Assembly: GCA_963854835.1 (NCBI GenBank)
Contig: OY978529.1
Location: 37,940,055-38,004,054, forward strand
Reading direction: 5' to 3'
Source: Megamerina dolium
Taxonomy: Eukaryota; Arthropoda; Insecta; Diptera; Megamerinidae
Length of the DNA stretch: 64,000 nt
Every line of letters starts with the position of its first letter. Position 1 is the first letter of the stretch. Positions 24,601 through 34,506 of the stretch are shown one piece after another. Both the position numbers and the translations under genes were made by a program. The notes beneath the pieces were generated by a model. The model was given only the letters and a program-made list of their open reading frames with translations. It was not told where the DNA came from and did not search any database.

Positions 24601-25014
24601 TTTTTTCGTTTGCGGGGGTCATCAACAAAAGCGGTAGTCCTTATCCGAGGCATATTTGTTTTTTTCATTGGGGGGGTTTTTTATGTGGCGGGTCCCAAAC
24701 CCAACGCACAACCTCTAACCGAGGAGATTTTCGCCACTCACTTCAGCCGCCTCCCAGCGGGTGCCAGGAAGACGTTGCCCGGTGGTCGCCACATGGAGGG
24801 CCCCCATTAATAATAATGAAAGCGCCATCACAGAGTAAGCAGAGCAAGCTATATGACTACCCCTCATTAACAAATAAAGGTATCACATAGCGCTCAGATC
24901 AAACTACATGACAGCCAGTGAGTTGACTTGCGATGAGTTCAACAAGGATTGCGCTAGCCCCACCTGGTTGAGGCAGTTAGACACGTTACCTTGCGAAAAC
25001 ACCACCAGACCACC
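21651..25014 (-). mobile_element. Full-length RTE-clade non-LTR retrotransposon, nested, with 13-bp target duplication
   Basis: The element runs on the minus strand from a GC-richer 5' UTR (25014 down to 24669) through one long ORF (24668-21690) to a very short 3' UTR ending in tandem TAAG units (about 21651-21664). RTE elements characteristically end in a short tandem repeat rather than poly(A). The same 13 bases, TCCGCCGGAGGTT, occur at 21638-21650 and 25015-25027. Removing one copy together with the element rejoins an older RTE copy exactly. This is direct evidence of target-primed insertion and fixes both ends. The intact ORF, both UTRs and the perfect duplication suggest a recent insertion. 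Confidence 0.93.
21690..24668 (-). CDS. RTE-clade endonuclease/reverse transcriptase polyprotein (992 aa, intact)
   Basis: This single ORF encodes both activities of a non-LTR retrotransposon. Residues about 28-270 are an apurinic-type endonuclease: CTWNVRSL, the catalytic glutamate in LQEMRW (about 62), GDFNARVG (about 166-173) and the terminal SDH (about 261-263). Residues about 500-770 are the reverse transcriptase: NYRGISLL (568), GFRPGKST (603), the catalytic aspartate in VDYKAAFD (636-643), GFRQGDSLS (693) and YADD (734-737). A lysine/arginine-rich stretch lies at about 375-405. The C-terminal region (GEYRIRYNHELY, RLRWLGHVERM, RGRPNLRWKDQV) is typical of RTE and of the host proteins annotated as craniofacial development protein 2-like. 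All catalytic motifs are present without stops, so activity is plausible. The chosen ATG gives MKKTNMPRIR; a second in-frame ATG follows at residue 6. It acts by cutting chromosomal DNA and priming reverse transcription there. Confidence 0.95.
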   Translation of the reverse strand: MKKTNMPRIRTTAFVDDPRKRKKDHDLRICTWNVRSLYREGASIQLVDVLEKYRADITALQEMRWTGQGCSKRASCDIYYSCHAERHELGCGFLVSKRLRHLVSQFTPVNERLATIRIKAKFFNISLICAHAPTDEKDNVTKESFFQRLEEAYDRCPRHDIKIVLGDFNARVGKEGTFGPTVGKFSLHQNTSDNGMRLIDFAAARNMVIGGTRFQHLDIHKATWLSPDQRTRNQIDHVVIDGRHASSVMDVKSIRGANIDSDHYLVAAKVRTRLCVANNKRSPTQRKLDVSKLRSPETADAFSTRLSDLLMQNTPPLDDTCARWTHISHSMTTAAEEVIGYYRPLRNEWYDQECRDATAEKDAAYRKTLRAGVTRAVKERYREKRSAERRLFRRKKRELERRECEEIEMCTDKNETRKFFEKIKRLSGGLNPGASSCRDGNGNLVTDVQSVLSLWREHFSTLLNGDATNNSASGGECPITPITDDGVDVPPPDYDEVETAILRLKNNKAAGADGLPAELFKTGGDELLTRMHQLISRIWSDESMPDDWRLSVLCPVHKKGDPTICANYRGISLLSIAYKVLSSVLCERLKPMLSNLIGPYQCGFRPGKSTIDQIFTLRQILEKTQEKQIDTHHLFVDYKAAFDSPVRDYLYATMSEFGIPAKLIRLCRMTLHNSRCAVKIGKDLSASFNTERGFRQGDSLSCDFFNLIMEKIIRAADLRHNGTIFNKSVMLLAYADDIDIIGMNTRAVSAAFSELERESRRMGLTVNEGKTKYLVSTNKESRRLGQHVTVDNYAFEVVRDFVYLGTSINSSNDVSLEIMRRITLANRCYFGLSKQLRSRALSRRTKTTLYKSLIMPVLTYGAEAWTISTSDERILGVFERKVLRKIFGPICVGGEYRIRYNHELYELYADIDIVKRIKIQRLRWLGHVERMEEHAPAKKVLYSEPAGGRRKRGRPNLRWKDQVLENLTALGISNWRQLAKNRDGWRSMLFSA

Positions 25015-25510
25015 TCCGCCGGAGGTTAGGTTTGCTTTTTCTGTGTCGTCCATCAGCGGGTTTCGAATATAACACCTCCTTAGCCTTCTTTCCATTCGCT
25101 CGACATAAACTATCCAGCTTAGCCGCTGACCTTTAATGTGCTTTAAAGTGTCGGTTTCTGCATACAGCTTATACAGTTCATGGTTTTGTCTTATTAGATA
25201 CTCTCCACCAACGTAAATAGGTCCAAATATGGTGCGTAAGAGTTTTCTTTCGGAAACTCGGAGCATTCTCTCATTTTCATGCTTCGGCGTTATATGTGAG
25301 GACAGGCATGATGAGAGATTTGTAGCGTGTGGCTTTCATTTCTCGAGAGATTGAACGGCTTCTCAATTGTTTACGGAGCCCAATGTGACACCTACTAGCC
25401 AGAATTGTCCTACGCAATATCTAAAGGCTGACGTCATTACTGGTGTTAATGCTGGTTCCAAAACAGACAAAGTCCTTCACTACTTCAAAAGCATATTTAT
25501 CAACAGCGAA
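25015..25510 (-). pseudogene. Older RTE copy, 5' part (decayed reverse transcriptase C-terminus)
   Basis: Minus-strand translation gives degraded versions of the RTE C-terminal motifs, such as LRTIFGPIYVGGEYLIRQNH in place of the LRKIFGPICVGGEYRIRYNH seen in the intact copy, then a diverged RLSWIVYVERM. It is 5'-truncated near 25510, where similarity to the intact copy stops. Frameshifts and stops are present. It cannot encode an active protein. Confidence 0.87.
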
Positions 25511-25539
25511 TAACTTCATCTACTTAAGATTTTCCTAAA

Positions 25540-26240
25540 TCTACTTGTAGAATCACAGGAAATGGAATAAGATTCCCTGAGAGTGGAAAATGTATGACCA
25601 AGTATGGATTAACCGCCATTAATTTGTATAATTCTTCTTCTGGGGCTTCCTCAAATAAACCCATGGTTGCCTAGGAGTCTGTTCTCCTCAGAATTGTTGC
25701 TGAATATACTTTGCTATGCCTATCTTCCCTATTTCTACTCCATAGAAGGGCTCCTTTACAAAATTTAGGTTTTTCAAATCAATTTCGCTACCATCGTTAG
25801 CAAAGTGCCCCAGAAGAATAAATTGTAAGACCGACCTCCGTTAATATTTGCTGTTTAAAATTTTTTCTAAATATAATTTCTTCCTATTTTCATCCCTTAT
25901 GGGCACATCTTTATAAAATATATGCAAAAAATGGACAAATTGCCTCATATATGAATAGGAATCGGTCTTAGAGTGCAGAAATGCGTGACAGATGAACGTT
26001 GACCAACTGTCCGTAACCATTTGTCATTGTTTCCGGTAGTAATATCTTTCATATTTCGCAGAAGTCTTGTGGTAGGTGGGCTATTTTCCCGCCTAAGGAA
26101 AAGCGATGAGCTGATGACTATCAGATGCTGGATTGAGTCTTCTTGTTCTTCATTTCCACAGCTTCCGAAGAAGTTTTTTGTAAGTTACACTAATCTTATT
26201 CTTCTAGCATATGTGATGATAACATAATACTTCCAGCGTA
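25540..26240 (+). repeat. Diffuse tandem repeats, family C
   Basis: Units with GGAAAATGTATGACCAAGTA, ATTAATTTGTATAATTCTTC, TACAAAATTTAGG and GAATAAATTGTAAGACCGAC. The nested RTE pair lies between this block and the one at 20960-21488 and may have inserted into a single larger array. Confidence 0.6.
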
Positions 26241-27639
26241 TATTGATTACGGAGATTTTTTGTATGGTTCCAGTTCTACTTTAGTCAGATTTGTTACACG
26301 GTCGGGCTTGTAGAATTTTCTTGTAGAATTTATGCAAAGGCTAATTGTCTTGTCTGTATCAAATACTAGATAATATAAAATTATATAGCGAATAAAGTCA
26401 AAATTATTCCTATGTGGAGAACTTGTCTTCGAGAACTGATAAAAATTGATTTCCAAAAAAGAGTGTTAATTCTTTGAAAATGTATAAAAAAAATTTACAG
26501 AAATCCACGTTTCTTCTTCTTAAGCAAACCCTCATCTAATTGTTTTTGCTTTTTAAATGTATGTTGATATAAAAATTGATAAAAATAAATTATAATATTT
26601 TGGCTCAACAATCTTTCCAAAATTTGTTCAACTTCAACACTCGCATATGCAATATTTATTTCCATCTTTTTTTTTGTCTTATTGAATTAGTTTAAATATT
26701 TGTATCGCTAATGAAATACATGCACATAATATATTCACATAAAAAATAAGTAGTGGAAGAACAAAAAAAAAACAAAAAAAAAAATTATACATTCAAAAGT
26801 GAGTTCGTAGCAAATAAAAGAAAAATGCAAACAACCAACCATATTGTCAAATATAACAAATGTCAACTGAATACAAATTATATTGTAACAATAACAATGA
26901 GGACAAAAAAAAAAAAAAAAAAATATCCTAGTATGTATGAAACACAGAAACATATGCTTCTTGAAGTTGAAGTTGAAGTTGAACATATGTCGTCAGTTTT
27001 GTTGCAACAAATCAGTATGCTTGTTACTTGAAAAGGACACGCAAGAATATACAAGCGGATACTTGTCCAAATAAAAGCATGATGAGAGTAAATGTATACA
27101 TATGTATGAATGTAGTACAGTGTATGTACGAGTATGAGTATGTAACAAGAGTATTCTGAAGCATACTAACTAGTAGAATCAGTAGTAGTTTGTTGGTCTT
27201 GGCAACACAGTGTAGGTACGTGTGAGAGATTCCAACGAAAAGAACATGCAAGCTGTTGCAGTTATTGTACGAGAATTGTGGACAAAATATAAACATTATC
27301 TGTGGCATAATAAACATAAATACATAGAATTGTCTATAAAAAAATTAAACGAATGAGAGTAATGTAGTCGCTATCCATTGTGAATTAACAAGATTGGCTG
27401 TACAAATATAGCTACAATCTGTTGTTCTCTGTGATGATGATGTTATTTTCGAGTTACTTGTTAGTTTTTTTCTTCTTAGTTGATGCTAAATGGTAATATA
27501 AATGTAAAGGAATATATACTCAGGTCGATGGAGCTTAAAAGTCCAGCAAAACGTATTGTGCCTTCTTCAGTTAAAGTCCAAATCTGTTTCTTTAATAAAT
27601 TAGTGTGTTGAGCTTAGGCTTCAAGCTCGCTCTTATGGC
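26241..27639. other. Intronic, no gene recognised
   Basis: A-rich tracts at 26763-26783 and 26906-26921 and three TTGAAG repeats near 26960. The two opposed open frames at 26735-27031 are products of these tracts. Confidence 0.7.
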
Positions 27640-28475
27640 ACGTACGTACGTGTGAGAAGGATTGAAGCCTATGCTTAACAACCTAATTGGACCTTATCAG
27701 TGTGGCTTTAGACCTAGTAAATCTACCATCGACCAGATTTTGGAAGATTTTGGGGAAGACTTAAGAAAAACAGATCGACACACACAATATATTGTTTGAC
27801 TATAAAGTCGATTTCGGTAGGCCGGTAAGAGATTACCTCTACACAACAATGTTGGAGTACGGTATTTCTACGAAGCTCATAGCTTTACAGAATGTAACTG
27901 TAAAACTTTTGTCGGACAGCGAAAATGGGGAAGGAAACCAACCCCCCCCCCTCACTTTTTTTTTTAATACCGAATGTGATATCAAACAATGTGAGTCGTT
28001 ATCGTGTGTCATACTGTTGGCGTATGCTGATGATATTGACCTAATTGGCATGAGCACGCGAGCAGTGTTTATCCTTAGAGTTGGAAAGAGAGTCTCGTCG
28101 AATCGGTCTTACGGTGAAGGAGGGTAAGACGATATACTTTGGCATCTTGGACAGTATGTCACTGTTGATAACTACGCTTTTATAGTGAAGGACTTTGTCT
28201 ATCTTGAAACATTAAGCATTAATATCAGTAATTACGTCAGTCTGGAGATATTGCGAAGGGTCGCTCTTGCTAATAGGTGTCATTTTGGGCTAAGTAAGAA
28301 ATTTAGAAATCGACCTCTGTTTCAAGAAACGAAAACAACACTCTACAAGTCTCTCATTTGCACCTCAGATGAGAGAATGCTTGTAGTTATCGAGATAAAG
28401 GTCCTACGCAAGATCTTTGGACCTATTTGCATTGGTGGCGAATATCGAATAAGATACAACCATGAGCTGTATGTA
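27640..28475 (+). pseudogene. Decayed RTE copy, 5' part (interrupted by DD41D element)
   Basis: Plus-strand remnants of the RTE reverse transcriptase are visible: LIGPYQCGF-like text after 27680, FDYKVDF in place of VDYKAAF, and AYADDIDLIGMSTRA around 28020. These are followed by the C-terminal block ending at GEYRIRYNHELY (28437-28470). Internal deletions, frameshifts and poly(C)/poly(T) runs near 27945-27965 break it. The copy is cut by a Tc1/mariner element at 28476 and resumes at 29781. Confidence 0.88.
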
Positions 28476-29780
28476 AAGGGTTATCCATTTCGCGGTTTCA
28501 AAACTATAGGGCTAGAATTCGACATCTGTCAAACTGAGTTGTTAAAACAATTTCTTTCTTTTTCAGTTCAAAGTCTGACATTTGCGAAAATGGATCGCTT
28601 AACTATCGCACAACGCATTAAAGTTGTAAAAACCTACTACAAAAATGGTGATTCTGCCACAGCCACATATCGTGCTTTAAGAGGAGATTATGGTTTACAT
28701 AATCGTCCAACTACGCAAGCAATTGGCAAAATTGTAAAGAAATATGAAGAGACTGCATCGGTTACAGATATTGTAGGGCCTGTGCATCATCGTTTCGCTC
28801 GTACCACCGAAAATATCGCTGCTGTAAGTGAAAGTGTTGTCGAAGACCCGAATGTGTCGATTCCTCGTCGTTCTCAGGAATTAGGACTGTCTTACGGCAC
28901 ATTATGGCGTATTTTGCATTTGGATCTACACCTACATCCATATAAAATCCAGCTCACACAACAACTGAAGCCAACTGACCATTCACAACGTCGAAGATAC
29001 GTCGAATGGGTGCTTGAACAACAGGCGGTGGACGGCGATTTTTCGAACAAAATTTTCTTCAGCGACGAAGCACATTTTTCACTCGGTGGGTATGTTAACA
29101 AACAAAATTGTCGTATTTGGGGTTCTGAGAATCCTCAAGTAATTGAAGAGAGGCCACTACATCCACAAAAAGTCACTGCTTGGTGCGCTCTTTGGTCCGG
29201 AGGTGTGATTGGACCTTACTTCTTCGAAAACGACGATGGAACGACTGTCACCGTCAATTCGGAGCGTTATGGTCATATGATAACCGACTTTTTTTTGCCT
29301 GCTATTGAAGAATACGACTTAGAGAATATGTGGTTTCAACAAGACGGTGCCACATGCCACACAACTCCAGTGAATATGGCTTTATTACAAGAGAAATTTT
29401 CTGGCCGCGTAATTTCTCGTCGTGGCGATATCAAGTGGCCACCAAGATCATGCGATTTGACACTGCTTGACTTTTTTTTGTGGGGCTACGCGAAAGACCG
29501 TGTTTATGCAGATAAACCTTTAACTCTTGAGCACTTAAAAACCAACATTCGTCACGTTATGGCTGAGATACCGCCCAATATGTGTTAAAAAGTGGTCGAA
29601 AATTACCTCAAAAGAATCGATGCTTGCAACAATTCGCGTGGTGGTCATTTAAATGATGTAGTATTTCACACATAATGTCAACGTTCAAACTTTATAATAA
29701 AAAAGAAATATCATGATAAAAAATATTTTATATGTGTTTTATTTACATTTACTTTTGAAACCGCAAAATGGATAACCCTT
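28476..29780 (+). mobile_element. Rosa-like (DD41D) Tc1/mariner element, full length, inserted in RTE
   Basis: The 1,305-bp element has terminal inverted repeats of about 28 bp with one mismatch. The left end (28476-28503) begins AAGGGTTATCCATTT and the right end (29753-29780) is its complement. A TA dinucleotide flanks each end (28474-28475 and 29781-29782), as expected for this superfamily. The flanks belong to one RTE copy, so the transposon jumped into a pre-existing retrotransposon. The same left end is found at 57410. A transposase gene fills the element. Confidence 0.94.
28590..29588 (+). CDS. DD41D (rosa-like) mariner-superfamily transposase, 332 codons, C-terminally truncated
   Basis: Cut-and-paste DNA transposase acting on the element's own terminal repeats. 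The N-terminal part (MDRLTIAQRIKVVKTYYKNG to about residue 110) has the helix-turn-helix DNA-binding domain. The catalytic triad is seen in FFSDEAHF, WFQQDGATCHT and the DFFLWGY block. I count 41 residues between the second and third aspartates, which defines the DD41D group. A TAA follows NMC at 29586. The frame beyond it still reads KVVENYLKRID and NSRGGHLNDVVFHT, so the stop looks like a late nonsense mutation that removes about 30 residues. The start was chosen at the ATG aligned with that of the copy at 57524. The open frame also extends upstream into RTE sequence (see findings). Confidence 0.92.
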   Translation: MDRLTIAQRIKVVKTYYKNGDSATATYRALRGDYGLHNRPTTQAIGKIVKKYEETASVTDIVGPVHHRFARTTENIAAVSESVVEDPNVSIPRRSQELGLSYGTLWRILHLDLHLHPYKIQLTQQLKPTDHSQRRRYVEWVLEQQAVDGDFSNKIFFSDEAHFSLGGYVNKQNCRIWGSENPQVIEERPLHPQKVTAWCALWSGGVIGPYFFENDDGTTVTVNSERYGHMITDFFLPAIEEYDLENMWFQQDGATCHTTPVNMALLQEKFSGRVISRRGDIKWPPRSCDLTLLDFFLWGYAKDRVYADKPLTLEHLKTNIRHVMAEIPPNMC

Positions 29781-30048
29781 TATATGCTGTATGCCGACAC
29801 CGACATAGTCAAGCGCATTAAAATACAGCTGGTGGGCTGGTTAGGTCATTTCGAGCGAATGGAAGAACACGCTCCAGCTAAGAAGGTGTTATATTCCGAA
29901 CCCGCTAGTGGACGATGCAGAAGACGCAGACCTTAGCTCCGGTGGAAAGTCCTAGTACTGGAGAATTTGACGAGGCTTGGACTTTCTAAGTGCTAAATAT
30001 GGCCTAAATCAATTTTCAGTTGTAATGACCAAATTAGTAAGTATATCG
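29781..30048 (+). pseudogene. Decayed RTE copy, 3' part (after DD41D insertion)
   Basis: Continues the RTE copy interrupted at 28475: LYAVCRHRHSQAH-type text corresponding to the ELYADIDIVKRIK region, then GWLGHFERMEEHAPAKKVLY and a degraded RGRPNLRWK segment. It ends close to the usual RTE 3' end, followed by a shortened AAGTA tail. No target duplication was recognised. Confidence 0.85.
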
Positions 30049-30799
30049 AGAAATTAAACAAAATGCTGAAATGGACTTTCCTATAAAAACAGAAAGGAAA
30101 TGACAAGGAAATTTGAATGAATATGTTTTTCTTCTTTATTTGATGAAGTACTGTTTTACGGATTAAAGTAAAAAATAATTGAGAAATTTTTCGGAAAAAT
30201 ATTAATACATTTATTCAAAAAAATTTGATTTTTCTATTCAGATATTTTTTAATATTCAAGTTGATTTTTTCAAATAAATTTCCGGTAGATGTCTGACAGC
30301 TCAATATAGGACTCAAAAACCCCCTAAGGTAGAGGACAAAGTGTCTAATAATATCTATCTCGTAGATTTGAGGTAATGTAATGGATCCTTCGGGCTACCT
30401 TCGGAAAGGTCTGACAGATTGTCGAAGAAGTATTTTCCTGGGAACTTCCTTCTGCTGATTGCCAGAGTCGGGTGAGTATCGCCTACGTCTTCAAGTTCAC
30501 ATAACGTTTACAACGAGTATCAAAAGATAAAAACACTGTACATGGGACTCTGTACACCAATGGTCTGCGAAAACTGACGTAAGTTGGAAGTGTGAATACG
30601 ATTGCTAAGTCCTAGGGTTCTTGACTTGCTAAACACAGGATTAGTCGATCGTGTGTTGTAAATAAAATGACAACCTTCAGGAGAACGTTAACCTGTAGCG
30701 CAAGAGTTTTCTCAAAGAACACTTTCAGCAGTTTCTTCGTGGTTGCCGAAAAAAATATCAAATTCCTTTTCGACTGTAGATATGATCTGTAAAAATTAA
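30049..30799. other. Intronic, possibly SINE body
   Basis: Less AT-rich than its surroundings between 30270 and 30730, perhaps the body of the SINE headed at 30912. No match within the window confirms this. Confidence 0.4.
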
Positions 30800-30912
30800 T
30801 TTTGTTTCGCTTTAAAATTTTTCGTCATGATCAAGGTTCAAACTCATGACTTATATGGATAAGAAGATCAACCAGAATACCAACCAACTGAGTTGCGACG
30901 CCTATAAAGGAT
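30800..30912 (-). repeat. tRNA-like SINE head
   Basis: Minus strand reads GCGTCGCAACTCAGTTGGTT (A-box region) and TGAGTTTGAACCTTGATC (B-box region), an order and spacing like a tRNA, but with mismatches that would prevent a normal cloverleaf. Probably the head of a SINE; its body (30600-30800) was not matched elsewhere in the window. Confidence 0.55.
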
Positions 30913-31545
30913 TCACTAATTTATTGTGACAACATTTGTCACATTCGATAATTTCTAAATAAAGCACATAATTTTTACCGAGCTAACACTGACTGCTAAT
31001 GTTGTGTTGTGTTTTTGACGTTAATATTAATAAAAACTTCTATTAGCAAGTGAAACATTTCTTTGTCCAACTATTAACTAGTGATATATGAGTATGAGAT
31101 GATGGTAAACAAAGAGAAGCAATTGTGAAATTTTTGTTTGTATTTAACTATTTTTTCTTCTTTACTTTGGAATCTATGTCGACTTTATTTAATCCAGGAA
31201 ATGAAGTGACGGCCTTATTCTATCATCTACATATGTACTCGTATGCATGTATGTTATATTGCGATATGAATGAGTATCCTGAGTAACATATACTTTTTGC
31301 CCCACAACTAATATCATAGTCACCACGTTAATAATAGTTATGTAGCATAAAAGAATAAGGCGGAAAAGAGGATAGGAACATTTGTTGTATTCACTTGATA
31401 TACTCTTTTATGCTTGAATGAATTGGCTACGATTATCAGAGCTACGTTTGCAAAATGTTTGTTTTTTGTTTTTATGGTTTTTATGCGTCTGTCAGGAAAT
31501 AGCCAATATCCGGGTGAGAATGTATTGTAATATATCGTACATATA

Positions 31546-32081
31546 CATTCTGTCAAATAAGTACCCGGAAATCGGAAATTCTCATTTTTAATTTTCCCTC
31601 TGAGAATATTTAAAAAAAATTTTTTTCGCAGGTTGGCACAACTGTCAGCCACTATTCTGTAAATTTTTATTGTTATGTGTCATTTAGTTTGGTTACGGCG
31701 TCATTGGGAACAAGTCAACCTTTTGTGTGCGTTGCGATTTTTACTATGGATAAAAATATCGAACAAAGAGTTTGTGTGAAATTTTGTGTTTCAAACGAAA
31801 TTTCTTGTGCCAAAACGTTGGAAATGTTGAAAAAAAACATTTGGTGATTCAACCATGTCGAAAACTCAAGTTTACGATTGGTATAAATCGTTCAAAGAGG
31901 GGCGAGAAGAAATCGCAATGCAACAGAAAAGGTTGACTTGTTCCTAATGACGCCGTAACCAAACTAAATGACACATAGCAATAAAAATTCACAGAATAGT
32001 GGCTGACAGTTGTGCCAACCTGGGAAAAAAAAATTTTTTTAATATTCTCAGAGGATTTCCGGGTACTTATTTGACAGAATG
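31546..32081 (+). mobile_element. Mariner derivative with very long inverted repeats (536 bp)
   Basis: Terminal repeats begin CATTCTGTCAAATAAGTACC and are flanked by TA (31544-31545, 32082-32083). They extend with a few indels for about 150-185 bp on each side, so the element is mostly an inverted repeat around a core of about 200 bp. The core carries an ATG followed by MDKNIEQRVCVKFCVSNE and, after a frameshift, SKTQVYDWYKSFKEGREE. This is the N-terminal DNA-binding part of a mariner transposase. It is therefore a deletion derivative of a mariner element, mobile only if a related transposase acts on its ends. Confidence 0.9.
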
Positions 32082-32089
32082 TACATATG

Positions 32090-34339
32090 TGAATGTATAT
32101 TTATAAATTTATATTTGATAATTTTACTTTTTTGTTTTCAGCAAGTTCATAGTTCTCTCTATTTTTCATTACAACCTTTTACGTTTTTAAATGAAAAAAA
32201 AAAGAAATAATAATGAAAAGTTTGGTGTTTTGAATCTTGAAGTTTTAGATGAATGAAAAAGTTCAATAAATAGGTCGAAGAAGATCCTAGAAGGTCATTT
32301 TCATGGGCACACAGGTAAAATATTCCTTTTGAAACAACACTTGAAGGTTAAATAATTTGAGAATTTGTATTACTAATCCAGTGCAACAAAATGAATTGAG
32401 TATTGCTTCAACTGCAGCCAAAATCATAGTGAAGTTGGTTAGCTTTCCATATTCTATTTTTTATGATTTCAGTGTTGTAATTATAGGTATAGGGTTGTAT
32501 TTATGGGTTAAGCAAGCTCAGAATAATATTTATAAAAGATCAATGTGCATCACTGAAGTTTCACTCATTTTCGGATATTTGAATTTGATATATTGACAGG
32601 TATTTTTTGTGGGTTATTGAAATTTCATGTATTTTTTTGTTTTTATTTACATATACCTTACTATAAATATCATCCTGAAAATATGCGAAAAGAAGGGAAC
32701 AAAAAAAAATTGAGAACGTTACAAATTCATCATGACAACATAGCGGTTTTGTACTTTAATATGCAAATGGGGATATGAGATACAGAAAAAAATTACATAT
32801 TTACTTTTTAAATGACACCAAAAAAATTGGAAAACAGCATGATAGACAAAAATTATCATAAAGGAGCGTATAAAAATAGACCAACTCGTTATATATAATG
32901 TTTGACAATGAGTAAACATATTCTACATACTTTATGTAGGGGAAAGGTGTGTAGGTTGGATGAATATGTCGACTGTCGACTGAATTAAATGATTTTTCGA
33001 ACTTGGTTGACATATTTTCCATACGAAAATCTATCAAAAAGTCTGTTCTAATTTTAAGATGATTTTTACTTTGACTTTAATTAGAACCATTGTATTTAAA
33101 TCAAATCAATATTATCATATTTTTATCTAGTCGCTTGAAAATGAAATGAATGAAATTAATATTAGGAATTTTTGTGACAATTAACTGTACAAAAATATTT
33201 TAAATATTTTGACAAATTTTTAAAAACTAAACTTAGCTTTAAAATTAATTAAGCCACAAATTTTGATTGATATTGTGTGTTGTGGCAATTTAGGAAGATT
33301 ATTTTTAAGACAAACATTAATGGACTTCGGAAAATTGGCTACATTTCTCTCTAGTTTTCAAAAAAAAAAAAAAAAACAAACAAAAATATTTCTGTAGAAT
33401 TGCTACATGCTTGTTGATAGATTTGGAAGAATAAATATTTATTTCCTAATAAATGTATCTAAGGCGGGATTTAAGCTGACGATTTATGCACAACATTTAA
33501 AAAAAAAAAATTTGTCCAGTATTAAATAATGAAGACAGTTTTTTAAGACAAAAAATTTTTTATTTCAGAAAATTTGCTGTATTTCTTTTAATTTTGATGC
33601 ACAAAAAATACGGTTTTTTTCCACAAAAGCTTTAAACGAATCCTGATGTTCATCAATCGTACTTTCAGATCAATGGAATTAATATAACCATAGTAAAAAT
33701 GTATGACTTTAAAATAAAATCAATTTCAATCAAATGCAAAAAGTCATTTATAAAGAATTTCTTGTTTTTAAGGAAATCGTCTGTAATTCTTGAAGAAACT
33801 AATTTTTCGTGATATTATTCAACAAAAAAATACAATCCATTCTAATCTACGGTTGTTTCCCCTAAAAATATACATATATACATAAACGAGTCTGAGTCGG
33901 TATAGTGACGTCTTTTGCTGATGACATTTATGATGACAGCAACTACATACTATGACATGTACTCCATCATTTTTTGACATGCACCCCATGCAAAGACTCG
34001 AATCATATCAAACGACTGTATTAATACACAATTTTTGCTCTCTACCATATCTACCATTTCCCGGTATTTTTTTTTTTCTTCACTCCACTCCAAAGCTGAC
34101 ATATGTGAACACACCTAAAGTAAATGCACTCTGACTCTATAGTGCAGCTGTCAAAATTGTAACAAAAAATGTCAAAGTATAAAATATGTTTGTACTCGTA
34201 AGTAAGCAAAAAATAGTAGGAAAGAAAAAATAATAGCAAAATGCCAAAAAGTATCGCTTCAAAGAGAAAATACAAATATAGAAACAATTTAATAAAAATT
34301 GCAACAAACTAGTGTAATACGCGTTGCTGCCAACATCAC
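32090..34339. other. Intronic, no gene recognised
   Basis: AT-rich intron of the DIP-type gene with poly(A) runs (33359-33376). No element recognised. Confidence 0.7.
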
Positions 34340-34363
34340 AATCATCATCATCATCATCATCAT
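34340..34363. repeat. (ATC)n microsatellite next to a splice donor
   Basis: Eight ATC units (GAT on the transcribed strand), starting about 13 bases into the intron after the second Ig2 exon. Confidence 0.95.
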
Positions 34364-34377
34364 CGTTGTCTACTTAC

Positions 34378-34506
34378 AGTCAACACTAACTTTGATGCGC
34401 TTAGAGACCGTTGGCGGTACACCATTCGATGCGATACACAAGTATGCGCCCATATCCAAGCGTGATATACGTGTAATCTCAAGTGTGTCGCCCTCCCATT
34501 CGTTTA
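34378..34506 (-). CDS. DIP-type gene exon: second half of Ig2
   Basis: Encodes VNEWEGDTLEITRISRLDMG then AYLCIASNGVPPTVSKRI and ends KVSVD. DMGAYLC is the DxGxYxC motif that holds the second Ig2 cysteine, and ASNGVPPTVSKR is a strongly conserved DIP/Lachesin signature. The acceptor is TTCTTTTAG/TA and the donor is GACT/GTAAGT. The last base (T) is completed by TT from the next exon to give phenylalanine. A GAT-trinucleotide run (34340-34363 on the plus strand) begins about 13 nt inside the following intron, very close to the donor. Confidence 0.94.

Noticed and set aside
22294..24890. Several plus-strand open frames of 60-159 codons
   Set aside because: They are antisense shadows of the 992-codon RTE frame.
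26735..27031. Opposed open frames of 83 and 92 codons
   Set aside because: Both depend on A-rich tracts and contain no recognisable domain.
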